From the NCBI GenBank assembly GCA_040772685.1, contig JAXGXQ010000001.1, positions 676,646-740,645 of the forward strand: a DNA stretch of 64,000 bases, given 5' to 3'. Positions 43,948-51,778 of this stretch are shown in pieces (positions within the stretch are counted from its first letter, which is position 1; each line of letters begins with the position of its first letter). The notes below the pieces were generated by a model. The model saw only the letters and a program-made list of their open reading frames with translations, made no database searches and was not told the DNA's origin. The stretch is from JAXGXQ01 sp040772685 (GTDB taxonomy: Bacteria > Bacillota > Clostridia > Saccharofermentanales > UBA5734). A program made the translations under genes and the position numbers.

Positions 43948-44136
43948 TGCCATATAAGTCCACAGATAAGGTGTGGGCGTATCTACGCGGCAACCGTTAA
44001 TTGCCTGCTCTATGGTGTTCTTGTGCCCCTGTCGTCGGGAAAACGGCCGCGGTTCTGCTGCAGTTTTTTCAGGTTTGACAGGCTGTGGAAACAGACATTG
44101 AACACTATTGGTTCTTGTCTGTTTTTTATTTTTTTT
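43948..44136 (+). promoter_or_regulatory. purine (guanine-type) riboswitch with terminator platform
   Basis: The aptamer (43948-44017) aligns with the Bacillus xpt aptamer. P1: TGCCAT/ATGGTG with two G-U pairs. P2: GTCCACA/TGTGGGC. L2: GATAAGG. J2/3: TATCTAC, keeping U47, C50 and U51. P3: GCGGCAA/TTGCCTGC with one bulged U. L3: CCGTTAA, its CC able to pair with the GG of L2. J3/1: TCT, placing C74 at 44010, which means guanine-type, not adenine. Platform: the P1 3' strand ATGGTGTTC (44012-44020) can instead pair with GAACACTAT (44100-44108) in the loop of the terminator AACAGACA/TGTCTGTT-T6 (44090-44136). Ligand binding should therefore switch the operon off. Confidence 0.9.
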
Positions 44137-44151
44137 GGGGGATGGAGCAAA

Positions 44152-44703
44152 ATGAAGGAATACACACTGAATGTTGTCGGTCTGGAGCGCAAACTGCCAA
44201 TTGTCCAAATTTCCGACAAAATGGAAATCGCCAGCTTTGTTATTCTAGGTGACGCCGAGCTCGTAATTAAATCGGCCGCTGAGCTGGTTAAGCTGATTCC
44301 CGAAGTCGATTATCTGATCACCGCTGAAGCCAAAGGTATTCCGCTGGTTCAAGAGCTTGCCCGCCTGTTGGGTATGAAACGCTATTTCGTTGCCCGCAAA
44401 AGCATCAAACCCTATATGGTTGAACCGCTCGTGATTCAAGTGTATTCAATTACAACCCAGGCTAAGCAGATTCTCTGCCTGAGCCGTGAAGAAAGTGAAA
44501 TAATCGCCGACAAACGCATTCTGATTGTCGACGACGTAATCAGCACCGGGGAATCAGTCCGGGCCATGGAATCGCTAATCCATAAAGCCGGCGGTAAAGT
44601 TGCCGGTAAGGCAGCGATTCTGGCAGAAGGTGAAGCAGCCGACCGCAAGGACATCATTTATCTTGAAAAATTGCCCGTCTTCCCCATTACCGTTGCACGC
44701 TGA
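44152..44703 (+). CDS. purine phosphoribosyltransferase (Apt/Xpt-like)
   Basis: The ATG at 44152 (GGATGGAG site) gives 183 residues; a longer frame upstream runs through the riboswitch. The PRPP motif is RILIVDDVISTGES near residue 122, and ITAEAKGIPLVQELARLLGM plus the ARKSIKPYM flexible-loop region resemble Apt-like enzymes and archaeal HGPRT. It transfers ribose-5-phosphate from PRPP to a purine base. Being first under a guanine-type riboswitch and followed by an uptake system, it should salvage an imported base; guanine, hypoxanthine and xanthine are all possible. Confidence 0.88.
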   Translation: MKEYTLNVVGLERKLPIVQISDKMEIASFVILGDAELVIKSAAELVKLIPEVDYLITAEAKGIPLVQELARLLGMKRYFVARKSIKPYMVEPLVIQVYSITTQAKQILCLSREESEIIADKRILIVDDVISTGESVRAMESLIHKAGGKVAGKAAILAEGEAADRKDIIYLEKLPVFPITVAR

Positions 44704-44715
44704 GGAGATTTTGAC

Positions 44716-46464
44716 TTGAGTTTTTCCGTACAAAATATTAGTTATCAATACAGCGAAGACTCGCCCAAGGTTCTGCAAAACGTCAGTTTTGAGGTTGCAC
44801 CGGGCGAAGTCACAGCTATTGTTGGCCCCAGTGGCTGCGGCAAATCGACGCTGGTGAGCGTTCTGAGCGGCGTTATCCCTGCCCTGATGCCGCACGGTGT
44901 CTTTAGCGGCGCTATTGATATCACACCCGATGTAATTATTTCGGTTGTCAGCCAATCCCCTGAGAACCAACTGTTCGGTTATGGTGTTGAAGACGCCATT
45001 GCCTTCGGCATCGAAAATATGGGTCTCGATAATGCTGAAATCGTCGAGCGTGTGGAATATGTGCTCGACTTGCTCAATATTCAGCACTTGCGCCGCCGTT
45101 CAGTCGCGACCCTATCCGGCGGGCAGCGCCAGGCTGTCTGCATTGCCTCGGTACTTGCCATGCGGCCCGACGTCCTGATTATGGACGAACCGGTAAGCTC
45201 GCTGGATCCAAACGGCAAAAAAATGGTGCAGTCAATCCTTAATGCCCTGCGTGCCACTGGCCAAACCACGGTAATTATCGACAACAATCTCGACTGGTTT
45301 GCCGATATTGTCGATCACGTCGTCGGCATGGTTGCAGGTGAAGTTGTTTACGATGGCAACAGAGACAACCTGTTTGCCGATTTCGCTATCCAGGAACGCC
45401 TCAGTGTTTCCCTTCCTCAGGAAGTTGAAATCTACCGCGAGCTTTCTCGTGTAGTACCCGACATGAACCGCTTTGCCACCTTGCGCCAGGCGGGGAAAGA
45501 AATTGAGCGCTTGCTGGGAGCAACTAGCCAAGCCGCAGCTGCCAGCGAAACCGAAGCAGCTGCAAACGAAGCGGACGAAGCAGACAAATCTTTCAACGAC
45601 GACACTGCCGGGAAATCTGAGGTAATCCTCACTGCCGAAGGTTTGAGCAAAACCTTTGGCGATGGTTTTCACGCCCTGATCAACGTCGACGCAGGTTTCA
45701 ACAAAGGCAAGGTTATTGCCATCCTCGGCCAAAACGGTTCAGGCAAAACAACACTGGTCAAACACCTAAACGGCCTGTATCGGCCCACAGCCGGTACTAT
45801 TAAATACCGCAATGAATCCACAGCCGGCAAGTCCGTGGCGCAGATCAGCAGAGATATAATCCTGGTATTCCAAAATCCGGAACTGATGCTGTTTGAAGAA
45901 ACGGTACTCAGCGAGCTTACCTTCTGCGCACGTGCTCAGGGAATTGAGTTTAATGAAGAAGAGGCGCTTAAAGTTCTGGAACAATACGACTTGCTGGATC
46001 AAAAAGACGAATTCCCGGTCAACCTGTCAATGGGACGTAAACACCTGCTGACAATTCTTTCTGTCTTGTTTTCCAGTGCGGAAGTTATCATTCTCGACGA
46101 GCCGACGCTGGGCATGGACAATTACCTGAAAACCCAGCTGGAACAGATCATAGCCCAGCTTAAAGCCAATGGTAAAACAGTAATTATTATCAGCCACGAA
46201 ATTCCTCTGGTTTATAAAATAGCCGACGAGCTGCTTATCCTCAGCGACGGGGTAAAACTGGCTCAGGGCAGTAAGCATAAACTGGCTGCGCGTGCTGACA
46301 TTTTCGAGCAGACCAACCTTTCCCTGCCGCCGGTTGTCCAGCTCTCCCAACAGTTTGGCTTTACCAACGTCTGCTGCTGTGTCGATGATCTGGTGGCAGA
46401 AATCGCCAGCCGCGTCTCTGCGTCTGGCGGGGTTGCAGCAGTACAGGCAGGAGGTAAAAGCTAA
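44716..46464 (+). CDS. fused double ECF ATPase (EcfA-EcfA')
   Basis: This 582-residue protein starts at a TTG eight bases after GAGGAG. The first ATPase half has GPSGCGKST, the ECF Q-loop VVSQSPENQLFGYGVEDAIAFG, LSGGQRQAV and VLIMDEPVSSLDP. A linker rich in Ala/Glu/Asp (about 265-305) follows, then a second half with GQNGSGKTT, VFQNPELMLFEETVLSEL, a degenerate signature NLSMGRKHLL and VIILDEPTLGMD. Energy-coupling-factor ATPases are usually two genes; fused forms occur in YkoD/ThiX-type systems. It powers vitamin/base uptake with EcfT and an S component. Confidence 0.92.
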   Translation: MSFSVQNISYQYSEDSPKVLQNVSFEVAPGEVTAIVGPSGCGKSTLVSVLSGVIPALMPHGVFSGAIDITPDVIISVVSQSPENQLFGYGVEDAIAFGIENMGLDNAEIVERVEYVLDLLNIQHLRRRSVATLSGGQRQAVCIASVLAMRPDVLIMDEPVSSLDPNGKKMVQSILNALRATGQTTVIIDNNLDWFADIVDHVVGMVAGEVVYDGNRDNLFADFAIQERLSVSLPQEVEIYRELSRVVPDMNRFATLRQAGKEIERLLGATSQAAAASETEAAANEADEADKSFNDDTAGKSEVILTAEGLSKTFGDGFHALINVDAGFNKGKVIAILGQNGSGKTTLVKHLNGLYRPTAGTIKYRNESTAGKSVAQISRDIILVFQNPELMLFEETVLSELTFCARAQGIEFNEEEALKVLEQYDLLDQKDEFPVNLSMGRKHLLTILSVLFSSAEVIILDEPTLGMDNYLKTQLEQIIAQLKANGKTVIIISHEIPLVYKIADELLILSDGVKLAQGSKHKLAARADIFEQTNLSLPPVVQLSQQFGFTNVCCCVDDLVAEIASRVSASGGVAAVQAGGKS

Positions 46465-47279
46465 TGGGCTCTTTCTTACAATATGTAGAAATGGATTCTT
46501 TCCTGCATAAGCTGGATCCACGTACCAAATTTACCTTCTTCATCATTATGTCAGTCATGATCTCATTCCTGCGCAGCGGTGTTGCTTTGGCTTTCCTGTT
46601 CCTGGCGTTTATTGTTATCTGGACAGTCGGGCGCATCGGCAAATACATGCTCACTTTGCTGTATAATATCCGGGTTCTGCTGCTGTTCATTTTTCTTCTG
46701 TGGCTGGTTCTGGGTTTATTTAAAGTTAATGAAGGCCCGGTTATTTACCGCACAGCATTCAATCTGTTCAATCGGCCTTTTACCTTCAGCTTCGAATGGT
46801 TCGACCTCTACAAAGGCGGCGTGCTGGCAATGCGCGTATTCCTGATGATCGCATCCTTCTACACCGTCATTCTTTCCACTAACTTCAGCCAGATTATCCT
46901 CGGCTTACGCTCCTGGCGCGTTCCTTATGCCCTGGCCTTCGGTATCGGCCTGATCTTCCAGATCATCCCGATCATTGTCAAGGAATTTACCACGATTATG
47001 GAAGCCCAAAGCTCGCGCGGCCTCGAGGTGGAAAAATGCAGCACTATGGTTAAGCTGAAAAACTACATCATCGTTTCTTTGCCGCTGCTTTTCCGCGTCC
47101 TGGGCAAAGGCCATTCGATTTCCCTGGCAATGCACTACTACAAACTCGATTTCAAGGTCAAGCGGACTTCCTTCAAGGTTATCCATGCGACCTGGCACGA
47201 CGCCGTCTTTGCCGCTTTCACCGTGCTGGCGACCGCCGTCACCATCTATCTGCAAATTCGATATTACATTCCCCTTTAG
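46464..47279 (+). CDS. ECF transporter transmembrane component EcfT
   Basis: This 271-residue protein starts in the stop of the ATPase gene (TAATG). It has four to five membrane segments and the EcfT pattern: SFLHKLDPRTKFTFFI at the start, and the coupling-helix motif EAQSSRGLEV (Ala-Arg-Gly type) near residue 187. A second such helix, LGKGHSISLAMHYYKLD, follows and is less canonical. EcfT holds the ATPases and an S component together. It is followed by the creatininase gene after 29 bases. Confidence 0.9.
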   Translation: MGSFLQYVEMDSFLHKLDPRTKFTFFIIMSVMISFLRSGVALAFLFLAFIVIWTVGRIGKYMLTLLYNIRVLLLFIFLLWLVLGLFKVNEGPVIYRTAFNLFNRPFTFSFEWFDLYKGGVLAMRVFLMIASFYTVILSTNFSQIILGLRSWRVPYALAFGIGLIFQIIPIIVKEFTTIMEAQSSRGLEVEKCSTMVKLKNYIIVSLPLLFRVLGKGHSISLAMHYYKLDFKVKRTSFKVIHATWHDAVFAAFTVLATAVTIYLQIRYYIPL

Positions 47280-47308
47280 TCCGCTCAACCCGCGAAGGAG
47301 GTATATGA

Positions 47309-48088
47309 ATGATCACCAAATGGGAAAACCTGACCCGGGACGAAATCGCCGCAATTGATAAGCAATCTGCTATTGTCTTCCTGCCCACTGCCGCCACCGA
47401 ACAGCATGGTGCTCACCTGCCAGTCGGTACAGATTCAATTATTCTGGAAACTCTGATCGATCTGATCATTGAGCGTGAGAAGTTTGAAAACGGCAGCCTG
47501 ATCTTCGCGCCCCAGCTGCGTATCGGCAAAAGCAACGAGCACATGGGCTTCGCCGGCACTCTGACATTTGGCACCCAAACCTACTATTCCCTGCTGCATG
47601 ACATTGTCGGCGCCATTACAGCCAGCGGTTTCCGCAAGCTGGTGCTGCTCAACAGCCACGGTGGCAACACCGATATGCTGAACCTGATCAGCCGCGACCT
47701 GCGCATCGACTACGGCATCGAAGTATTCGTCTTTGACTGGTGGTTCACCACCTTTTGGGCCAAGGGCCTGAAAGACTTACAGGAATCGGGCAAGTACGGT
47801 GTTTTCCATGCCTGCGAGCTGGAAACCTCACTCATGCTGCATGCCCGGCCTGATCTGGTAAAAATGGAGCTGGCCGTCGACGAAGAACCTGTCGCCTGTC
47901 TGCGCGACAACGACTATGTCACTGTTTTCGGGCCTTACAACGCCGGCTGGAAAACCAGCGACGTCACCGAGAGCGGCGTTATTGGCTCACCTACCCTCGC
48001 CACCGCTGAAAAGGGTGAAAAACTTTTTGATTACGCTGTCAAAGAACTCATGGAAATAATTGCCGCCTTTGCCAGAACTGAGTACTGA
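47309..48088 (+). CDS. creatininase-family amidohydrolase
   Basis: This 259-residue protein has the metal site of the creatininase fold: PTAATEQHGAHLPVGTDS (Glu, His, Asp ligands, residues 26-44), LLNSHGGNTDML (His) and FHACELETSLML (Glu). A consensus GGAGG precedes the ATG. Family members open cyclic amides or amide-like rings: creatinine, the formamidopyrimidine step of archaeal flavin synthesis (ArfB), and the mycofactocin protease MftE. Under a purine riboswitch and inside a transporter operon it may open a purine-derived heterocycle. The exact substrate cannot be read. Confidence 0.88.
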   Translation: MITKWENLTRDEIAAIDKQSAIVFLPTAATEQHGAHLPVGTDSIILETLIDLIIEREKFENGSLIFAPQLRIGKSNEHMGFAGTLTFGTQTYYSLLHDIVGAITASGFRKLVLLNSHGGNTDMLNLISRDLRIDYGIEVFVFDWWFTTFWAKGLKDLQESGKYGVFHACELETSLMLHARPDLVKMELAVDEEPVACLRDNDYVTVFGPYNAGWKTSDVTESGVIGSPTLATAEKGEKLFDYAVKELMEIIAAFARTEY

Positions 48089-48190
48089 AGAAACACGAAA
48101 AGAAATCAAAAAACAAGCAAGCAAAACAGACAAAACGCAAGAAAACGCGACAAAAGGCTAGACAAAAACAAAAAAATGAATTTTGGAGGA
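48089..48190 (+). other. A-rich, almost T-free leader of the S-component gene
   Basis: Between the creatininase stop and the S-component ribosome site there are about 90 bases made nearly entirely of A, C and G (runs such as AAAACAGACAAAACGCAAG), with only three T. Such a purine-rich stretch cannot fold well and would give an open, easily bound leader. No palindrome is present. Confidence 0.65.
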
Positions 48191-48196
48191 AAATCT

Positions 48197-48793
48197 ATGA
48201 CCACCACCAGCCTTGCCCAAGATCAAAAGCAAAAATCCAAACTGACTTTCGTCAACATCATCTTCTTCGTTATCTTCGGCGTCCTGACCGGAGTACTCTG
48301 GGCCTACGGCAGCCCGATCCCGCTGATTCCGGGCGCAGTGCATTTCCGCACTTTCGCGTTCATGGTACCGGCAGTCGGCTTCCTGTTCGGACCGGTAACC
48401 GGTTTCTTCACCGGCTACATCGGCACCTTGGTCTGGTCGCTGCTCGGCAGTTACTTCATCGCCCCCCACACCCTGCTGGCTGACGGCATCACCGTTGGCC
48501 TGAGCGGCGCTCTGCCGGCCTTCTTCATGCTCAAGAGCAAATCTCTGGAAGCCTGGCTGCAAGAAACCAAATCAAAATTTATCAGCGTCTGCATGTTCTG
48601 GTCAATCCTTTTCGGCGTCCTGATGATTCTGACCACCAGCCTCTCCCTTTCTTATTTCACTGGTCTGGATTACTGGTACTGTGTTATCTGGATCGGCATC
48701 GCTGACGTCGTGCCGATCGCCATCACACCCTTCATCGTTATGCTGCTGGCACCACGCCTGAAGAAAGTGCGCACAATAATCCCCAAAATTTAA
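48197..48793 (+). CDS. ECF transporter S component of the purine-riboswitch operon
   Basis: The ATG at 48197 has GGAGGAAAATCT upstream and gives 198 residues. There are about six hydrophobic segments after a basic, polar N-terminus, and ECF S-component features such as VPAVGFLFGPVTGFFTGYIGTLVWS, typical of the membrane-embedded pocket helices. It resembles the unassigned S components rather than BioY, ThiT, RibU or QueT. By operon context its substrate should be a purine or purine-like heterocycle. It is the last gene before the terminator at 48870. Confidence 0.8.
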   Translation: MTTTSLAQDQKQKSKLTFVNIIFFVIFGVLTGVLWAYGSPIPLIPGAVHFRTFAFMVPAVGFLFGPVTGFFTGYIGTLVWSLLGSYFIAPHTLLADGITVGLSGALPAFFMLKSKSLEAWLQETKSKFISVCMFWSILFGVLMILTTSLSLSYFTGLDYWYCVIWIGIADVVPIAITPFIVMLLAPRLKKVRTIIPKI

Positions 48794-48869
48794 TTGCACC
48801 TTGTTTCGAGCCGGCTATAACAGAAGCCAGGCTTTACCCAATGGCAAAATAAAACATTCTCTGATAAGA

Positions 48870-48910
48870 AAAAAAGTCCCTGCGGATAAAACAGTCAGCG
48901 GGGACTTTTT
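48870..48910 (+). terminator. terminator of the riboswitch/ECF operon
   Basis: AAAAAGTCCCTGC and GCGGGGACTTTTT form a long stem with T5CG after it. It lies 80 bases past the S-component gene and separates the operon from the DapA-family gene. Confidence 0.9.
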
Positions 48911-49050
48911 CGTTTGCAAAACAGGCAGTAATAATCTAACATTAATTGACGACTGTAAGCAGCGCCTATCCGCATTGGCAAGGCCGGCTGAACAAATTAC
49001 AGCACACAAAAACGAAGAATTCTGTACAAGGAAAGGTCAGGTATCTCAAC

Positions 49051-49959
49051 ATGGATCGCACCAAATTAAAGGGAATTATTCCGCCGATTATCACTCCGCT
49101 CAACGAGCGTGAAGAGGTTGATGAAGGCGCGTTTCGGGCGTTGTTGAACCATTGCTACGAAAAAGGTATCCACGGCATTTTCGTCGCCGGTACCAACGGT
49201 GAATGCATGGCATTAACTCAAAAAGAACGCAACCGCGCAATCAAAATCGCTCTCGATGAAGTTGGCTCTAAAATGCCGGTTATGGCTGGTGTCATGGACA
49301 GCAGCAGCAAACGTGTAATCGAAAACATCAAAGAACTGGAGCAAATGGGAGGCGAAATCGCTGTCGTCACTCCTGCTTTCTACTGGAAATCCCCCTCAGA
49401 CAAAGAGATGATCACCCATTTCGAAGAAATCGCCAAAGCCACCGATATTTCACTTTTCGCCTACAATATTCCCCCGTTCACAGGCAGCAACCTGAGCAAC
49501 AAAGCCCTGTTTGAAATCGCCAAGATTGATAATGTGATTGGCTACAAAGACAGCGCCGCCAACATGGTCCAGTTCCAGCAGTGCCTCTATCACTTCCAGG
49601 GCACCGATTTCCGCCTCTTCATGGGCAATGTTGACCTGGTGGCCATGAGCCTGCTGATGGGCGCCGTCGGCTTCGTACCTACCCTCGCACCGGTTTTTTA
49701 TGAGCTTTATCTGAAGCTTTACAACACAGCAGTTGCCGGTGATATGAAGAAGACATTGGAAATCAATAAAACCTTTGTCAAGTCCTGTCGCCTCGGCGGG
49801 ATGGCCAAGAGCTCCGTGGCCGCCAATAAATACGCGATCAGCCTTTTGGGCCTTACTGACAAGCGCGTTGCCAAACCGATGGAAGAAGTCACACCGGAAG
49901 AACAGGCAAAAATCAGCGCCTTTGTGGAAGAAATCCTCGCAGAAACAAAACAGTATTAA
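49051..49959 (+). CDS. dihydrodipicolinate synthase/N-acetylneuraminate lyase family aldolase
   Basis: This 302-residue barrel protein starts MDRTKLKGIIPPIITPL and has FVAGTNGECMALTQKER, VVTPAFYW, the Tyr of YNIPPF, the Schiff-base Lys of GYKDSA and LFMGNVDL. The second-motif GTTGE of true DapA reads GTNGEC. DapA-family enzymes add or release pyruvate from aldehydes: lysine synthesis, sialic acid lyase, or other 2-oxo acids. No lysine or sialic genes are next to it, although nagB lies 9 kb away. Its ribosome site is weak. Its own terminator follows. Confidence 0.85.
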   Translation: MDRTKLKGIIPPIITPLNEREEVDEGAFRALLNHCYEKGIHGIFVAGTNGECMALTQKERNRAIKIALDEVGSKMPVMAGVMDSSSKRVIENIKELEQMGGEIAVVTPAFYWKSPSDKEMITHFEEIAKATDISLFAYNIPPFTGSNLSNKALFEIAKIDNVIGYKDSAANMVQFQQCLYHFQGTDFRLFMGNVDLVAMSLLMGAVGFVPTLAPVFYELYLKLYNTAVAGDMKKTLEINKTFVKSCRLGGMAKSSVAANKYAISLLGLTDKRVAKPMEEVTPEEQAKISAFVEEILAETKQY

Positions 49960-49992
49960 TTTTCGATAGAAAAAATCAAGGTTTTGAAAAAT

Positions 49993-50025
49993 GGTATAGC
50001 TACTTGACTGTGGCTATACCTTTTT
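49993..50025 (+). terminator. terminator after the DapA-family gene
   Basis: GGTATAGC and GCTATACC, 12-base loop, then TTTTTCTAT, just after the stop at 49959. The convergent GNAT gene ends within it. Confidence 0.88.
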
Positions 50026-50475
50026 CTATAAGCTACTATTTTTTAGCATATCTATGTGGGGTAAATTATCTTCCAGATATTCTTCTGAAACTGGCACGAA
50101 ACCAAGGCTCTTATAGAATTCAGTTAAATATACCTGAGCTTGAATTTTGATTTCGTTCTCGCGGAGATCAGATTCAATAAAGCTGATTGCTTTCAGCATC
50201 AGCTCTCTGGCCAGGCCCTGACCGCGATACTCCTCCTGCACAACTAAACGGCCAATGCAAATTTCTTCGTAAAAAGAACCCTTAGGCAGGATTCTTAAAT
50301 AAGCAACAATTCTGTTATCTGCTTGCACGAATAGATGAAGAGCAGCTTGATCTCTGCCATCGCAATCTTGATAAAGGCAGTTCTGCTCTATCATAAATAC
50401 TTCAATTCTTAGTTTAATAATTCCATATAATTCGTCAGTGCTTAGGTCCGCAAATTTTTTAAATTTCCAATTCAT
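50026..50475 (-). CDS. GNAT acetyltransferase, ElaA-like
   Basis: This 149-residue protein has the ElaA pattern: LYGIIKLRIEVFMIEQNCLYQDCDGRD at 15-45 and the acetyl-CoA loop GRLVVQEEYRGQGLARELM at 92-112 (R-x-x-G-x-G/A). The C-terminus has the beta-strand/Tyr phrase FYKSLGFVPVSEEYLED. It acetylates a small amine or peptide of unknown identity. The MGMT gene follows in the same direction upstream with a 38-base gap. Confidence 0.87.
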   Translation of the reverse strand: MNWKFKKFADLSTDELYGIIKLRIEVFMIEQNCLYQDCDGRDQAALHLFVQADNRIVAYLRILPKGSFYEEICIGRLVVQEEYRGQGLARELMLKAISFIESDLRENEIKIQAQVYLTEFYKSLGFVPVSEEYLEDNLPHIDMLKNSSL

Positions 50476-50513
50476 GATTTATACTCTTCCATTAATTCCA
50501 AAAACTACTCAGC

Positions 50514-50816
50514 CTAAAGCCGCCATTGGTATTCGGTCATTATCACTTTGTCGTCTCTAAATTTGACGCCTTCGCTTTCCAGCATTGAGCGTTGGATATC
50601 CGGGTTCCAGTTCGCGAAAGCGGTTGAAACCCTGCCATCTTTCGTCACAACGCGATGGCAGGGTATATCCGAACCGCCGGGGCAGGCATGGAGAGCGTAG
50701 CCGACGACGCGTGCCCAGCGCCAGTTTCCGGCCAGGGCTGCAATCTGACCGTAGCTGGCAACTTTGCCCTCCGGTATTTTTCTGACAATTTCATAAATTA
50801 AATCAAAGGTGCTCAT
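50514..50816 (-). CDS. MGMT family DNA alkyl-repair protein
   Basis: This 100-residue protein contains the methyltransferase core GKVASYGQIAALAG, RVVGYALHACPGG and the acceptor Cys in DIPCHRVVTKDG. It lacks the long N-terminal domain of Ada/Ogt, so it is a short-form MGMT that repairs O6-alkylguanine or flags it for excision (alkyltransferase-like proteins normally have Trp instead of Cys; here the Cys is present). No ribosome site is seen, and the ATG follows TGTACACAA; translation may depend on a near-leaderless start. Confidence 0.87.
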   Translation of the reverse strand: MSTFDLIYEIVRKIPEGKVASYGQIAALAGNWRWARVVGYALHACPGGSDIPCHRVVTKDGRVSTAFANWNPDIQRSMLESEGVKFRDDKVIMTEYQWRL

Positions 50817-50860
50817 TTGTGTACATTAATGACCATTAGGCTAATTCGTAATCACAGCTA

Positions 50861-51625
50861 TTACACCAGTACACGACCGCCGTCTACCGGTAAAATTACG
50901 CCGTGGCAATAGCTTCCCGGCTGAGCCAGAAATAGAATTGCCTCAGCGATTTCGTCAGGCTCGGCAACGCGCTTTAGCGGTGTTACTCTGCTGGCGGCGG
51001 CAGCTGCGTCCTTAGCAGAAAAATCCGCACGCCCGGCGTTCCAACGGGTGTTGTCGACATAGCCCGGTGCCACGCAGTTGACGCGGATTTCCGGAGCCAG
51101 GGTAACCGCAAGGCACTCAGTCAGATGGATCTGGGCAGCCTTGGATACCGAGTAGGGTATCGAACTGCCGAGGGGACGCAGGCCTGCCTGAGAGGCAACA
51201 TTAACAATACAGGGTGATGGGCGCGACTTCATCCACTTAGCGGCCTCGCGGCTGCAGAAGAACGTGCCCTTCACATTGATGTTATATAGTCTTGACCAGA
51301 CATCGCCTGTAGCGGCTTCCAGATCTGAAAATGGGATGAACTGTGTGACACCGGCGTTGTTGATTAAAATATCAATCCCGCCAAAGCGCTGGCCGCAGTC
51401 AGCAAACATCTTTGTAACTGCCGCTTCGTCAGCAACGTCGGCCTGATAAACAATGCCGTCGCCACCCATTTCTTTAACTTTATCCAGAGTTTCCTGCGCT
51501 TCAGCAGCTGATTTGCTGTAGTTAACAATCACAAAAGCTTCCTGACGGGCAAAAGCAAGCGCCGTTTCACGTCCAATACCAACAGCGGCACCGGTAATCA
51601 GAACAATCTTGTCTTTAAAACTCAT
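50861..51625 (-). CDS. short-chain dehydrogenase/reductase
   Basis: This 254-residue protein has TGAAVGIGRE (cofactor loop), DILINNAGVT, the catalytic Ser in NVASQAG, the Tyr and Lys in YSVSKAA, and the C-terminal PVDGGRVLV, all classical SDR. The residue after the second strand is Asn-Tyr-Ser-Lys (IVNYSKSAAEA), so NADP preference is plausible. Substrate unknown; the 3-oxoacyl-ACP reductase (FabG) group and sugar alcohol dehydrogenases share this pattern. It has GGGAGG ahead of the start, and follows the structured element at 51689. Confidence 0.9.
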   Translation of the reverse strand: MSFKDKIVLITGAAVGIGRETALAFARQEAFVIVNYSKSAAEAQETLDKVKEMGGDGIVYQADVADEAAVTKMFADCGQRFGGIDILINNAGVTQFIPFSDLEAATGDVWSRLYNINVKGTFFCSREAAKWMKSRPSPCIVNVASQAGLRPLGSSIPYSVSKAAQIHLTECLAVTLAPEIRVNCVAPGYVDNTRWNAGRADFSAKDAAAAASRVTPLKRVAEPDEIAEAILFLAQPGSYCHGVILPVDGGRVLV

Positions 51626-51688
51626 TTGTCGTTCCTCCCTGCATCTATTGTGATGTTGAAATTATTTCCAGTATAACCAACTTATGAA

Positions 51689-51755
51689 GAACGCGCACCT
51701 TTGTAGGTTACACTCCCTGGCTATATGGAGTGCTTCTAACGAAAAGCGCGCGTTC
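51689..51755. other. multibranched inverted-repeat element
   Basis: Perfect 8-bp outer arms, GAACGCGC and GCGCGTTC, enclose two inner hairpins: ACCT-TTGT-AGGT and CACTCC-(10)-GGAGTG. This three-way junction lies between the PASTA gene (3' side, minus strand) and the SDR gene. There is no T-run for termination. It may be an mRNA 3'-end structure, a small RNA fold, or a miniature repeat element; the sequence alone cannot say. Confidence 0.6.
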
Positions 51756-51778
51756 TATAAAATATGTTTGTTATGTAA

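Noticed and set aside
43768..44208. Minus-strand open frame of 146 codons
   Set aside because: It runs antisense over the riboswitch and its terminator, has no ribosome site and no protein-like composition.
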